A stretch of 64,000 nt of DNA from Ponticoccus alexandrii (GCF_016806125.1 NZ_CP047166.1:3658001-3722000), one strand, 5' to 3'; counted from the first letter of the stretch, positions 52,499 to 61,670 are shown. Program-made: numbers and translations. The notes: generated by a model from the letters alone, not told the origin.

Positions 52499-53041
52499 TC
52501 ATTTCCGTCGCTTGTGTTCCTCAAGCCGCGGCATGATCTCGACGAAGTTGCAGGGCCGGTGGCGATAGTCCAGTTGCAGCGACAGGATCTCGTCCCAGGC
52601 ATCCTTGCAGGCCCCGGTAGAGCCGGGCAGCGCAAAGAGATAGGTGCCCCCCGCGACCCCGCCCGTGGCCCGGCTCTGCACCGCGCTGGTGCCGATTTTC
52701 TTCATGGAAACAAGGGTGAAGACGGTTCCGAAGGCGTCGATCTCCTTTTCGTAGACATCCCGGTGTGCCTCGACGGTGACATCCCGCCCGGTCAGCCCGG
52801 TGCCCCCCGTCGAGATCACCACGTCGATCGCCGGATCGGCGATCCAGCGGCGCAGCACGGCGGCGATCCCGTCACGCTCATCCTTCACGATCTCGCGAGC
52901 GGCAAGGCTATGCCCCGCCGCCGTCAGCCGGTCCACCAGTGTCTGGCCGGACCGGTCCTCCGCCATGGACCGCGTGTCCGACACCGTCAGGACGGCGATC
53001 CGGACCGGGATGAACTCTCTCGTTTCGTCGATGCGGGACAT
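52499..53041 (-). CDS. moaB: Molybdenum cofactor biosynthesis protein B
   Basis: A 180-residue MogA/MoaB-fold protein that adenylylates molybdopterin or acts as its paralogue in molybdenum-cofactor synthesis. The nucleotide site ISTGGTGLTGRDVTVEA and the GTYLFALPGSTGACKDAW segment are clear. It lies alone, near a divergent-like gap with the RND genes, which are transcribed in the same direction 73 bp downstream. No other moa gene is in the window. Confidence 0.92.
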   Translation of the reverse strand: MSRIDETREFIPVRIAVLTVSDTRSMAEDRSGQTLVDRLTAAGHSLAAREIVKDERDGIAAVLRRWIADPAIDVVISTGGTGLTGRDVTVEAHRDVYEKEIDAFGTVFTLVSMKKIGTSAVQSRATGGVAGGTYLFALPGSTGACKDAWDEILSLQLDYRHRPCNFVEIMPRLEEHKRRK

Positions 53042-53198
53042 GGGGCCTCTCTCGCGGATATGTCGCGGCGGACCCTAACGCCCTGCCCCGCCCCCGGGAA
53101 GGGCACAGAGAGCCGCAGAGGCAGCCACGCTGCCCCCCAGGCAAAGGTCTGGACACCGCCACGGCCCAGCCGGGTACCACCGCGCGCGGCCCAAGGCG

Positions 53199-53999
53199 TC
53201 AGTCCTGCGCGGACAGGTCCCGCAGCCGCGCCTTCAGCGACAGCAGGTCCGCCCAGCTCTCGCGCTTGGCCTGCGGCTGGCGCAACAGGTAGGCGGGATG
53301 CAGCATCGGCAGGGCGGGCCGCCCCTCGGCCTCTGTCCATTGGCCGCGCAGACGCGTGATGCCGCGCCGCCCCAGCAGCGCCTGACAGGAAATGTTGCCC
53401 ACGATCACCAGCAGGGCCGGATCGGCCAGCGCGATGTGCCGCCTGAGGAAGGGCAGCATCATCGCGATCTCCTCGGGGCGCGGATCGCGGTTCTGCGGCG
53501 GCCGCCACGGCAAGACATTGGTGATATAGACGCTTTCGGCGCGCGACAGCTCTACCGCCGCAAGCATCCGGTCCAGCAACTGCCCGGCGCGCCCGACAAA
53601 GGGCCGCCCCTCGATGTCCTCGTCGCGGCCCGGGGCCTCGCCCACCACCATGACCCGCGCCGCAGCCACACCATCGGCAAAGACCAGCCGCCGCGCACCG
53701 CGCTTCAGCTGGCAATGGTCGAAGCCCTCCATCGCCGCCCGCAGTGCCGGCAGATCGACCGCCGCGCGCGCCAGCGCCTCGGCCTCGGCAACCGGATCCA
53801 CCGCGGCCTGCCGCACCGGCGCCGCGGCCCGGGCCGGGGCCGCCTCACGCTGCGCCGCGGCCTCGCGCGCCGCCGCCTCGACGGCAAAGCGGTCGACGGG
53901 CGCCTCTGCCAGCGCCTCGTCCACCCCCATCTCGAGCTGCCATTCCAGCAAAGCCCGTGCCACGTGCCAGTCCAGCGCCATGCCGTCCTCCGATTCCAT
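53199..53999 (-). CDS. Family-4-like uracil-DNA glycosylase lacking Fe-S ligands
   Basis: A 266-residue protein whose C-terminal 180 residues carry UDG-superfamily motifs: [20 protein letters not shown] (residues 120-139) with the proton-activating region, NVLPWRPP at about 161, and HPAYLLRQP at 234. In classic family 4 enzymes four cysteines hold a 4Fe-4S cluster. Here only Cys96 remains in the first pair, and the other two sites are Pro164/Trp165 and Met180/Met181. UDG-like enzymes without the cluster are known from alphaproteobacteria. An Ala/Arg/Glu-rich N-terminal region of about 80 residues has no known role. It would excise uracil from DNA. Confidence 0.82.
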   Translation of the reverse strand: MESEDGMALDWHVARALLEWQLEMGVDEALAEAPVDRFAVEAAAREAAAQREAAPARAAAPVRQAAVDPVAEAEALARAAVDLPALRAAMEGFDHCQLKRGARRLVFADGVAAARVMVVGEAPGRDEDIEGRPFVGRAGQLLDRMLAAVELSRAESVYITNVLPWRPPQNRDPRPEEIAMMLPFLRRHIALADPALLVIVGNISCQALLGRRGITRLRGQWTEAEGRPALPMLHPAYLLRQPQAKRESWADLLSLKARLRDLSAQD

Positions 54000-54309
54000 G
54001 ACCCTTACCCTACGCGCCGCGCCGCCGATGCAAAACCACCCTCGGGCGAATCTTCCCGAAGCCACCGCCATGAACACCCGCCCGCAAAGCTTCATCGTGC
54101 GCCAGCCCACCCGTCTCACGAATCGCCATGCATCTACTTGGTCCAAATACCTCTGCATTCCACCGCAACAGGCCCGCCCGCCGACAGGACAGGCGACCCG
54201 GTGCTTCTTCTCTGTCGAAATACTCATCGCCCCGCCCGCCGCGCGCACCACCCTTGCCCCCGGAAGCCCCGCTTCCTATGAAAGCCACAACCGACCCAAG
54301 GGGACGCCC
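54000..54309. other. Divergent gap between the UDG gene and pyrB
   Basis: This 310-bp gap contains a type I dispersed repeat (54204-54225), a shorter relative near 54137-54152, and probably the promoters of both genes. A long frame running through it into pyrB is spurious and reads FFSVEIL across the repeat. Confidence 0.45.
54204..54225 (-). repeat. Dispersed element, copy 10 (type I)
   Basis: On the minus strand this reads GAGTATTT, variable CG, then ACAGAGAAGAAG, about 85 bp upstream of pyrB. Confidence 0.65.
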
Positions 54310-55260
54310 ATGCGCTTCGACCAACGCCACCTGCTGGGGATCGAACCCCTGCGCCCGGACGAGATTACCACCGTCCTCGACCTTGCCGACCGCTATGCCG
54401 CCCATGGCCGCCGCCGCGAGAAACACGGCGCCGCGCTGGCCGGTCTGACCCAGATCAACATGTTCTTCGAAAACTCCACCCGCACGCAGGCCAGTTTCGA
54501 ACTCGCCGGCAAGCGGCTGGGCGCGGATGTCATGAACATGTCGATGCAGGCCAGCAGCATCAAGAAGGGCGAGACGCTGATCGACACCGCCATGACGCTG
54601 AACGCCATGCACCCGGACCTGCTGGTGGTCCGCCACCCGCATTCGGGCGCCGTCGACCTGCTGGCGCAGAAGGTCAACTGCGCGGTGCTGAACGCGGGCG
54701 ACGGGCGGCATGAACACCCCACACAGGCGCTGCTGGATGCCCTGACCATCCGCCGCGCCAAGGGCCGCCTGCATCGCCTGAACATCGCGATTTGCGGCGA
54801 TATCGCGCATTCCCGCGTGGCCCGCTCGAACATTCTGCTTCTGGGTAAGATGGAGAACCGCATTCGCCTCGTCGGCCCCGCCACGCTGATGCCCGCGGGC
54901 ATCGCCGACTTCGGCGTCGAGGTCTACGACGACATGCGCAAGGGGCTGGACGGCGTCGATGTGGTGATGATGCTGCGCCTGCAAAAGGAACGTATGGACG
55001 GCGGCTTCATCCCCTCGGAGCGTGAGTATTTCTACCGCTACGGGCTGGACGCCGAAAAGCTGGCCTGCGCCGCCCCCGACGCCATCGTCATGCACCCCGG
55101 ACCGATGAACCGCGGGGTCGAGATCGACGGCACCATCGCCGACGACATCAACCGCTCTGTCATCCAGGACCAGGTAGAGATGGGCGTCGCCGTGCGCATG
55201 GCCGCCATGGACCTTCTCGCCCGCAACCTGCGCGCCCATCCCAAAGAAGTCATGGCCTGA
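54310..55260 (+). CDS. pyrB: Aspartate carbamoyltransferase catalytic subunit
   Basis: A 316-residue transferase joining carbamoyl phosphate and aspartate in pyrimidine synthesis. The carbamoyl-phosphate loop [20 protein letters not shown] and the [14 protein letters not shown] and [13 protein letters not shown] motifs are intact. The ATG at 54310 starts the family N-terminus; the upstream frame is spurious. Two small membrane-protein genes lie between it and the dihydroorotase homologue. No pyrI gene is present, consistent with a PyrB-pseudoPyrC type holoenzyme, which is inference. Confidence 0.95.
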   Translation: MRFDQRHLLGIEPLRPDEITTVLDLADRYAAHGRRREKHGAALAGLTQINMFFENSTRTQASFELAGKRLGADVMNMSMQASSIKKGETLIDTAMTLNAMHPDLLVVRHPHSGAVDLLAQKVNCAVLNAGDGRHEHPTQALLDALTIRRAKGRLHRLNIAICGDIAHSRVARSNILLLGKMENRIRLVGPATLMPAGIADFGVEVYDDMRKGLDGVDVVMMLRLQKERMDGGFIPSEREYFYRYGLDAEKLACAAPDAIVMHPGPMNRGVEIDGTIADDINRSVIQDQVEMGVAVRMAAMDLLARNLRAHPKEVMA

Positions 55261-55353
55261 ACGCGCCATCGCTCGTAAAAAGGCACTCGGGACCTTTTCC
55301 CGGTTTTGCCACGATATTTTACCAAGCCCCTTTCGAACGATCTGAAGGACCGC

Positions 55354-55896
55354 ATGAAACACGTCGAAATCAACGGCTCTGACACAGAGACCCTGCACCT
55401 GTTTCACCTCGACCTGCCGCCCGAGGCGGTCGAGCGGTTCACCACCATGGCCGGCACCGGCGAGTGGCCGCTGAAATACGCGCTGGGGGCCACAGCGCTG
55501 CGGCCTGCCTTCGTCGAGACGGTGCGCATCAGCGATCTGGGGCCGATGCCGCTGTCGCGCTATCTGGCAGAGGCGCACGGCCTCTCCGAAACGGCGCTGG
55601 CGGCGGATCGTGCGACACTCGACGCCATGACCGGGCACGTGGTGATCCTGCCGCCGCAGGCCTTCGACAACACCACCCAGACCCTGAGCCCGGCAGCGCC
55701 GCTGACTCATGTCGGGGCCTACGGCGGCCCTGCGCCCAAGGGCCGTGGTGCGCCGCTGCGCAGCGCTGGGGCCGAAGGCAGCCTGACCGGCAAGACCCCG
55801 GACGGCGCAGGGCGCGGCAGCGGGACGCTGCTGAAGCTGCTGCTGGCGGGCATCGCCGTCGTGATCTTGCTCGTCCTGCTGCTGGCCCTGAGATGA
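55354..55896 (+). CDS. Tail-anchored protein of unknown function
   Basis: A 180-residue protein with a soluble N-terminal region of about 125 residues, a Gly/Pro-rich linker and a single C-terminal membrane helix (about 160-178). I do not recognise a domain. Its stop overlaps the start of the next gene (ATGA), so the two are translationally coupled. It lies within a pyrimidine operon, which may be chance or may hint at membrane placement of the enzyme complex. The ATG at 55354 is preferred over a TTG at 55306. Confidence 0.65.
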   Translation: MKHVEINGSDTETLHLFHLDLPPEAVERFTTMAGTGEWPLKYALGATALRPAFVETVRISDLGPMPLSRYLAEAHGLSETALAADRATLDAMTGHVVILPPQAFDNTTQTLSPAAPLTHVGAYGGPAPKGRGAPLRSAGAEGSLTGKTPDGAGRGSGTLLKLLLAGIAVVILLVLLLALR

Positions 55897-56486
55897 GCCC
55901 GCCGCCCGGCTGGGAGGATATCCTCGATCCCGGGGAAACCCTGCTCTGGCAGGGTCAGCCCGAAAGCGGTCCTGCATTCCGCCCGAAACACCCGATGCAA
56001 CTGGTCATGGGGGGCTTCTTCACGGTCTTCTCGATTGTCTGGATCCGCATGGCGCTGTGGATGTCCGATGGCATGGACGGCGCGTTCGGCGGACTCATCG
56101 ACATCTTCCCGGTCTTCGGTCTGCTCTTTCTGGGGGTCGGGCTTTATATGGCGGGCGGTTTCGTTCTGTGGGACATGCTGCGGCTCTCGCGCACGACCTA
56201 TTCGCTGTCCGACCGCCGCGCCTTTATCGCCACAGACCTGCCTGTTCAGGGGCGCAGGCTGCGGTCATGGCCGCTGGACGAGGACACGCGGCTGATGCTG
56301 GATGATCGGACCCCCGGCAGTGTCTGGTTCGCGTGGAAGACGGTCGCGTACCGCAATCGCAGCAGTCTGGATTCGGTCCAGACGCATGATGTTCCCATCG
56401 GCTTCGAGAGAATCCGCGAAGCGCGCCGCGTCTACCGGATGATGCGCGACATCACCCGCGGCGACGGCACCGAACTGCCGGGCTGA
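55893..56486 (+). CDS. Membrane protein with PH-like domain
   Basis: A 197-residue protein with an N-terminal LDPGETLLWQGQP motif, typical of bacterial PH-like membrane proteins, then two membrane helices (about 37-55 and 65-92) and a PH-like beta-rich domain (RTTYSLSDRRAFIATDL, SVQTHDVPIGFE). These proteins are found on the inner-membrane face and their ligands are mostly unknown. It overlaps the previous gene by four bases, and together they separate pyrB from the dihydroorotase-like gene. Confidence 0.78.
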   Translation: MSPPPGWEDILDPGETLLWQGQPESGPAFRPKHPMQLVMGGFFTVFSIVWIRMALWMSDGMDGAFGGLIDIFPVFGLLFLGVGLYMAGGFVLWDMLRLSRTTYSLSDRRAFIATDLPVQGRRLRSWPLDEDTRLMLDDRTPGSVWFAWKTVAYRNRSSLDSVQTHDVPIGFERIREARRVYRMMRDITRGDGTELPG

Positions 56487-56891
56487 TCCTCCGCCCGGTC
56501 GCGGGACCGACGCGCATCTGCGGTGGACGACATGACAGCGGCGAGTCCGGGACGGACAGTCACCCGAGCAGAGGCAGAGGCGACGAACTGCCGTCCGGTG
56601 CCCCGGTCCGGTCGGGGATGTCCCTTCGACGCCGGGCCGCCCGGGGCGCCACCTGTTCCAAACAAACCTGCGCCTCCGTGAAACACGGGCAGCGCACGGG
56701 CGGAGCCACCGCAGCAGCCGCCCCCCAACCCGGTGCTCCCGGCCTGCGCAGACTCCCCGGCGCGGGCCAACCCACGGGACCTTTCCCCCCCGCATCCCAC
56801 GCGGGTCGTGTGCTGCGGCTTTTCCCGGTCGCCGTTATGGCCTAGAGGAGGGGGGAACCGCGCCGAACCCCAGCCGATTTCCGGACCTCAC
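56487..56891. other. Gap of 405 bp before the dihydroorotase homologue
   Basis: This GC-rich gap shows no supported gene or hairpin with a U-run. Just before the ATG at 56892 there is a GAGGAGGGGG purine tract, but it lies about 35 bases upstream and so is not an obvious ribosome site. Confidence 0.35.
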
Positions 56892-58211
56892 ATGACCCAG
56901 ACAGCCTTCCTGAATGCCCGCCTGATCGACCCCGAAGCAGATCGTGTGGTCGAGGGCGCGGCGGTGCTTGTCGCCGATGGCGTGATCCGGGAGGTCTTTG
57001 CAGAGGCCGCAGCGCTTGAACGCCAGCTCGCCGCCGAGGGCGCGGGCGGACCGCGCGCGGACCTGATCCGCGTGGACTGTGGCGGCAAGTGCCTTGCCCC
57101 CGGGATCGTGGATATCGGCGTCAAGGTCGGAGAGCCCGGTGAGCGCCACAAGGAAAGCTACGGCACCGCCGGGGCCGCCGCCGCCGCCGGGGGCGTCACG
57201 ACCATCGTCACCCGCCCCGACACCCAGCCCTGCATCGACACCCCCGAGTCGCTTGACTACATCCGCCGCCGCGCGGTGGACGAGGCGCCTGTGCATGTCC
57301 TGCCCATGGCCGCCCTGACCAAGGGCCGCGACGGGCGCGAGATGACCGAGCTGGGTTTCCTGATGGACGCGGGCGCCGTGGCCTTCACCGATTGCGACCG
57401 GGTGGTGCGCGATACCAAGGTTCTGTCCCGAGCGCTGACCTATGCCCGCTCGCTGGGCGCGCTGGTGATCGGCCACCCGCAAGAGCCGGGGCTGTCTGCG
57501 GGGGCGGCGGCGACCTCGGGCAAGTTCGCCTCGCTGCGCGGGCTTCCCGCGGTCTCGCCCATGGCCGAGCGCATGGGGCTGGACCGCGATATCGCGCTGG
57601 TCGAGATGACGGGCGTGCGCTACCACGCCGACCAGATCACCACGGTGCGCGCCCTGCCGGCGCTGGAGCGGGCCAAGGCCAACGGCTTCGACGTGACGGC
57701 GGGCACCTCGATGCACCACCTGACGCTGAACGAGATGGACCTCGCCGACTACCGGACCTTCTTCAAGGTCACGCCGCCGCTGCGGTCCGAAGACGACCGA
57801 AAGGCGGTGGTCGAGGCCCTGCGCACCGGGCTGATCGACATCGTCGGCAGCTTTCACACCCCGCAGGACGAGGAATCCAAGCGCCTGCCCTTCGAAGAGG
57901 CGGCCTCGGGCGCGGTGGGGCTGGAAACCATGCTGCCGGTGCTTCTGCGCCTCTACCATGCCGACGAGCTGAGCCTGCCCTGCCTGTTCCGGGCGCTGGC
58001 GCTGAACCCGGCGAAGCGGCTGGGGCTGGGCGCCGGGCGGATGGCCGTGGGTGCGCCCGCCGACCTGGTGCTCTTCGACCCGGACAAGCCGGTGGTGCTG
58101 GACCGCTTCGCGCTGCGCTCGAAGTCGCGGAACACGCCGTTCGACAATGCCCGCCTGCAGGGCAAGGTGCTGGGGACATGGGTTTCCGGCACCCGCGTCT
58201 TCGAAGCCTGA
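56892..58211 (+). CDS. Catalytically inactive dihydroorotase homologue (pyrC')
   Basis: A 439-residue amidohydrolase-fold protein closely related to PyrC but lacking its metal ligands. The strand that normally reads D-x-H-x-H is DIGVK (Gly76 and Lys78 in place of the histidines). The late ATDHAPH motif is GSFHTPQ, so the catalytic aspartate is Phe321. The fold landmarks PGIVDIGVKVGEPG and EEAASGAVGLETMLP remain. Such noncatalytic PyrC proteins, known as PyrC' in pseudomonads, form a scaffold for aspartate carbamoyltransferase. An active pyrC must lie elsewhere. It is followed 10 bp later by plsY. Confidence 0.9.
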   Translation: MTQTAFLNARLIDPEADRVVEGAAVLVADGVIREVFAEAAALERQLAAEGAGGPRADLIRVDCGGKCLAPGIVDIGVKVGEPGERHKESYGTAGAAAAAGGVTTIVTRPDTQPCIDTPESLDYIRRRAVDEAPVHVLPMAALTKGRDGREMTELGFLMDAGAVAFTDCDRVVRDTKVLSRALTYARSLGALVIGHPQEPGLSAGAAATSGKFASLRGLPAVSPMAERMGLDRDIALVEMTGVRYHADQITTVRALPALERAKANGFDVTAGTSMHHLTLNEMDLADYRTFFKVTPPLRSEDDRKAVVEALRTGLIDIVGSFHTPQDEESKRLPFEEAASGAVGLETMLPVLLRLYHADELSLPCLFRALALNPAKRLGLGAGRMAVGAPADLVLFDPDKPVVLDRFALRSKSRNTPFDNARLQGKVLGTWVSGTRVFEA

Positions 58212-58221
58212 GGAGGGCAGG

Positions 58222-58824
58222 ATGTTCGACACTCCGCTGCTGATCGCCGGAACCTGGGTGGTGCTGGGCTACCTCATGGGGTCGGTGCCCTTCGGCATCC
58301 TGATAACCCGGGCCATGGGGCTGGGCGACCTGCGCAGCATCGGGTCGGGCAATATCGGCGCAACCAACGTGCTGCGCACCGGCAACAAGGCGGCGGCGGC
58401 AGCGACGCTGCTGCTGGACGGGGTCAAGGGCGCGCTGGCGGTGCTGCTCGCAGGCTGGGTGACCGGCGACAGCGGCGCCATGCAGATCGCGGGACTGGCG
58501 GCCTTCATCGGCCATTGCTACCCGGTCTGGCTGCGCTTCCGGGGCGGCAAGGGCGTGGCGACCTTCCTTGGCGTCGTGCTGGCGCTGAGCTGGCCCGTCG
58601 GACTGGCCTGCTGCGCGATGTGGCTGCTGGCGGCGCTGGTGACGCGGATTTCCTCGGTGGGGGCGCTGGTGGGGGCGGCCTCTTCGATGGTCTGGATGTT
58701 CGCCTTCGCGCGGTGGGACCTGCTGCTGACCGGCACGATCCTGACGGCGCTGGTCTTCTGGCGGCACCGGGAGAACCTGAAGCGGCTGAAGGCCGGGACG
58801 GAACCCCGGATCGGAAAGAAGTAG
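58222..58824 (+). CDS. plsY: Glycerol-3-phosphate acyltransferase PlsY
   Basis: A 200-residue inner-membrane enzyme that transfers an acyl group from acyl phosphate to glycerol-3-phosphate, the first step of phospholipid synthesis. Conserved motifs are GSVPFGILITR, GSGNIGATNVLRTGNK and RFRGGKGVATFLG. Five to six hydrophobic helices match the family. The ATG at 58222 follows AGGAGGGCAGG and starts 10 bases after the previous stop. The partner PlsX is not in the window. Confidence 0.95.
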   Translation: MFDTPLLIAGTWVVLGYLMGSVPFGILITRAMGLGDLRSIGSGNIGATNVLRTGNKAAAAATLLLDGVKGALAVLLAGWVTGDSGAMQIAGLAAFIGHCYPVWLRFRGGKGVATFLGVVLALSWPVGLACCAMWLLAALVTRISSVGALVGAASSMVWMFAFARWDLLLTGTILTALVFWRHRENLKRLKAGTEPRIGKK

Positions 58825-58980
58825 CGGCTTCGCTGACCGGTCTGGCCGGATGGGCCTGCCCTGTGGCGGCCCCTGCGCGGCCATGGCGCGGGGTTTCGCG
58901 CGCTGACGCGCGCGACCGGCGCGCCCTTCGGGCGCGATGACGGGTGGTTCTCTGCCGGGGTACCCTGCGGTGCGCGGGCG

Positions 58981-59041
58981 GAGGGGGCGCTGCCCCCCGG
59001 CCTTCGGCCGTCCCCCGAGGGTATTTTCGAGACCGAAGAAG
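58981..59041 (+). repeat. Dispersed element, copy 11 (type II with hairpins)
   Basis: GGGGGC/GCCCCC and CGGCC/GGCCG stems run into GAGGGTATTTTC and GAGACCGAAGAAG. It lies 157 bp after plsY in the same direction. The rest of the 343-bp gap up to 59167 shows GC-rich sequence with no supported gene. Confidence 0.62.
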
Positions 59042-59167
59042 GGCGGACCGGGCGCCCTGGGGCCTCAGGGGCGGGGCTGTCTTGGCCAAAGGGGTCCGGA
59101 TTGAACCAGAGACTGGGATACCCCGTCACGCCGACAGCGTTGTCGGCGCATGCCAGTCACGGGCCGG

Positions 59168-59968
59168 TCAGGAGAACCCCGACAGGCCGGAGATCGCGGC
59201 GGCCACCTCTTTCGGGTGGGTCAGCGGCACCATGTGGCCGGCGCCTGTGATCGTGACATCACGGACCCTTTGCAGGCGGGTCGCGAGTCCCGCGTGGATC
59301 GCGGCGATGACGGGAACGGTCTCGGCCCCGCGAATAAGGGTGACCGGGCAGCCGAGCGTTTCGAGCCGCCCGGGCGCGAGCATGGCGTGGCTGTCATGCC
59401 AGAGGCTGGGCTCTGTCGCGGCGACGAAGGGCATTCGAGAAGCCATGTCCTGCCGCACCTTGTCGGAGAAGCCGTGCCAAGGGATCCTTCCCCCCCAGAG
59501 ATGATTGAAGAAGCGGGCCGCTTCGGTGAGGTCACCGATCTGAAAGTTGTCGCGGAAGGCCTGTTCCTGCGCCCGGTGAAGGTCGTACAGCGCGCTCCCC
59601 CGGGCCGCGGCGAAGAGGACCGGCTCGATCAGGGTGAGCGAGGCGGGCGGTTCAGGCGCCTCGAGCGCGAGGCGCAGGGCGACGGTGGCGCCGAAGCTGT
59701 GCCCCACGAGATGCATGCCCGGCGCCAGAAAGGGGCGCAGGGCCTGCGTGGCGACGTCGTGCACATCGCGGCCCTCCGGGAAGGCGCCGCTGCGGCCATG
59801 GCCCGGCAGGTCCGGCGCGATGACGGTCGCCAGCGGCGCGAGAACCGCTGCCACGGCTTTCCACATGCCGGACTGCCCGAGACCGCAATGCAGGGCCAGA
59901 ACCCGTGCCGGCCCGCCATCGAAGCTTCGGTGGAAGATCGGCGGCAAGGCCGCCTCGTCACGCGGCAT
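59168..59968 (-). CDS. Alpha/beta-fold hydrolase
   Basis: A 266-residue alpha/beta hydrolase. The oxyanion region LALHCGLGQSG, the nucleophile elbow GHSFGATVALRLA with the active serine, and a late histidine in TGAGHMVPLTHP are visible. It resembles lactonase- or esterase-type members; the substrate is not evident. The ATG at 59968 overlaps the stop of the isomerase gene (TAATG), so the two genes are coupled and may act on one pathway. Confidence 0.88.
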   Translation of the reverse strand: MPRDEAALPPIFHRSFDGGPARVLALHCGLGQSGMWKAVAAVLAPLATVIAPDLPGHGRSGAFPEGRDVHDVATQALRPFLAPGMHLVGHSFGATVALRLALEAPEPPASLTLIEPVLFAAARGSALYDLHRAQEQAFRDNFQIGDLTEAARFFNHLWGGRIPWHGFSDKVRQDMASRMPFVAATEPSLWHDSHAMLAPGRLETLGCPVTLIRGAETVPVIAAIHAGLATRLQRVRDVTITGAGHMVPLTHPKEVAAAISGLSGFS

Positions 59969-60567
59969 TAGAGATCCCCGCAGAGATACGCATCGAGATC
60001 CGCCAGCCGGTCCTGTCCCCAGAAGCGCTGGTCCGTGTCGGTGATGTAGAAGGGTGCGCCGAAGACGCCACGCTCGACCGCCTCTTCGAGGTTGCGGGCG
60101 TAGGTCTCGGCGCCCACCAGAAGGCCGCTGTCCGCCAGCGCGGGATCGAAGCCGGCACTGTCGAGGCAGGCGCGAATCACCGTATCGTCGGCGGCGTCCT
60201 TTTCCTCTGCCCAGCAGGCGCGCAGGATGCCGTGCACCAGCGCGCCCATGTCGCCGCCGCCTGCCTGCTGCGCGGCGATCACCGCGTAGGACGACGGCGC
60301 GGCGTTGAAAGGCCAGAAGGCGGGTTTCAGGTTGAAGGGCATCCCTGTCTTCTTCGCCAGCCGGGTCAGTTCCTGCGCCCGGTACGCCATCCGCGAGGGG
60401 TGGCGCTGCGCCGGGGGTGTGCCGCCGGTCCGCGAGAAGAGCCCGAGGATATCCAGCGGCTTGTAGGTGACCGTGGCGCCGTGACGGGCGGCGATCTCTT
60501 CCAGACCGGTGCCCGCAAAATAGGTGAACGGCGACAGGGTCGCGAAATAATAGTCGATATGGGCCAT
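59968..60567 (-). CDS. DsbA-family 2-hydroxychromene-2-carboxylate isomerase-like protein
   Basis: A 199-residue thioredoxin-fold protein of the kappa-GST/HCCA isomerase group. The N-terminal IDYYFATLSPFTYFAGTGLE has Ser-Pro where a thioredoxin would have its first cysteine, as is typical, and GVFGAPFYITDTDQRFWGQDR is the family C-terminal mark. It uses glutathione in the isomerisation of aromatic-ring intermediates such as those of naphthalene breakdown, but the substrate here is not known. I chose the ATG at 60567. It is coupled to the hydrolase gene and diverges from prs. Confidence 0.87.
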   Translation of the reverse strand: MAHIDYYFATLSPFTYFAGTGLEEIAARHGATVTYKPLDILGLFSRTGGTPPAQRHPSRMAYRAQELTRLAKKTGMPFNLKPAFWPFNAAPSSYAVIAAQQAGGGDMGALVHGILRACWAEEKDAADDTVIRACLDSAGFDPALADSGLLVGAETYARNLEEAVERGVFGAPFYITDTDQRFWGQDRLADLDAYLCGDL

Positions 60568-60662
60568 CTGTCGCGCGTCCTGCTGTGTTGCTGGCCTGCA
60601 CGTTAAGGCCATGCTAACGGGGCTGCAACGTCACGAATCCGTCACTCACCGGAGCCTGCCCC

Positions 60663-61670
60663 ATGCCCACCGTCATTGAACCCAAGCTGATTTCCGGCAA
60701 TGCCAACAAGCCGCTTGCCCAGGCCATCGCGCGGCGGATGTCGCTGTATCGTGGCATGTCCGTGGGGCTGGTGGATGCCCGGGTCGAGCGGTTCAACGAC
60801 AGCGAGATCTTCGTCGAGGTCTTCGAGAACGTGCGCGGCGAGGACATGTTCATCATCCAGCCGACGTCGAACCCGGCGAACGACAACCTGATGGAACTGC
60901 TGATCATGGCCGATGCGCTGCGCCGGTCCTCTGCGGCGCGGATCACCGCGGTGATCCCCTACTTCGGCTACGCCCGGCAGGACCGCCGCACCAAGGCGCG
61001 CACCCCGATTTCCGCAAAGCTGGTGGCCAACATGATGGTCACGGCGGGGATCGAGCGGGTGCTGACGCTGGACCTGCACGCGGCGCAGATCCAGGGCTTC
61101 TTCGACATCCCGGTCGACAACCTCTATGCCTCGCCGATCTTCGCGCTGGACGTACAGAAGCAGTTCGACGACCTTTCGGACGTGCTGGTGATCTCGCCCG
61201 ACGTGGGCGGCGTGGCCCGCGCGCGCGAGCTGGCCAAGCGGATCAACGCCCCGCTGGCCATCGTCGACAAGCGGCGCGAGAAGCCGGGCGAGGTGGCCGA
61301 GATGACGGTGATCGGCGACGTGACCGGCAAGCGCTGCATCATCGTGGACGACATGTGCGACACGGCGGGCACGCTCTGCAAGGCGGCAGAGGTCATCATG
61401 GACCACGGCGCGACCGAGGTGCATGCCTATATCTCGCACGGGGTCATGTCGGGTCCGGCGGTCGAGCGGATCACGAAATCGGTGCTCAAGACGCTGGTGC
61501 TGACCGATTCGATCCAGCCCACCGGGCCGGTCTCGGACGCGCCGAACATCCGCGTGCTGCCGACCGCGCCGATGTTCGCGCAATCGATCCTGAACATCTG
61601 GAACGGCACCTCGGTGTCCTCGCTCTTCGAGACGGAAACACTGGGGCCGATCTACGAAGGCATCCTGTGA
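60663..61670 (+). CDS. prs: Ribose-phosphate pyrophosphokinase
   Basis: A 335-residue PRPP synthase that makes phosphoribosyl pyrophosphate for purine, pyrimidine, His and Trp synthesis. It carries the [20 protein letters not shown] flexible loop, the [20 protein letters not shown] metal site and the PRPP-binding loop [15 protein letters not shown]. Start at ATG 60663. Its stop overlaps the start of the VOC gene (GTGA). Confidence 0.96.
   Translation: MPTVIEPKLISGNANKPLAQAIARRMSLYRGMSVGLVDARVERFNDSEIFVEVFENVRGEDMFIIQPTSNPANDNLMELLIMADALRRSSAARITAVIPYFGYARQDRRTKARTPISAKLVANMMVTAGIERVLTLDLHAAQIQGFFDIPVDNLYASPIFALDVQKQFDDLSDVLVISPDVGGVARARELAKRINAPLAIVDKRREKPGEVAEMTVIGDVTGKRCIIVDDMCDTAGTLCKAAEVIMDHGATEVHAYISHGVMSGPAVERITKSVLKTLVLTDSIQPTGPVSDAPNIRVLPTAPMFAQSILNIWNGTSVSSLFETETLGPIYEGIL

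Noticed and set aside
53614-55260. 548-residue pyrB extension or fusion
   Set aside because: The upstream part is antisense to the uracil-DNA glycosylase gene and crosses a dispersed repeat.
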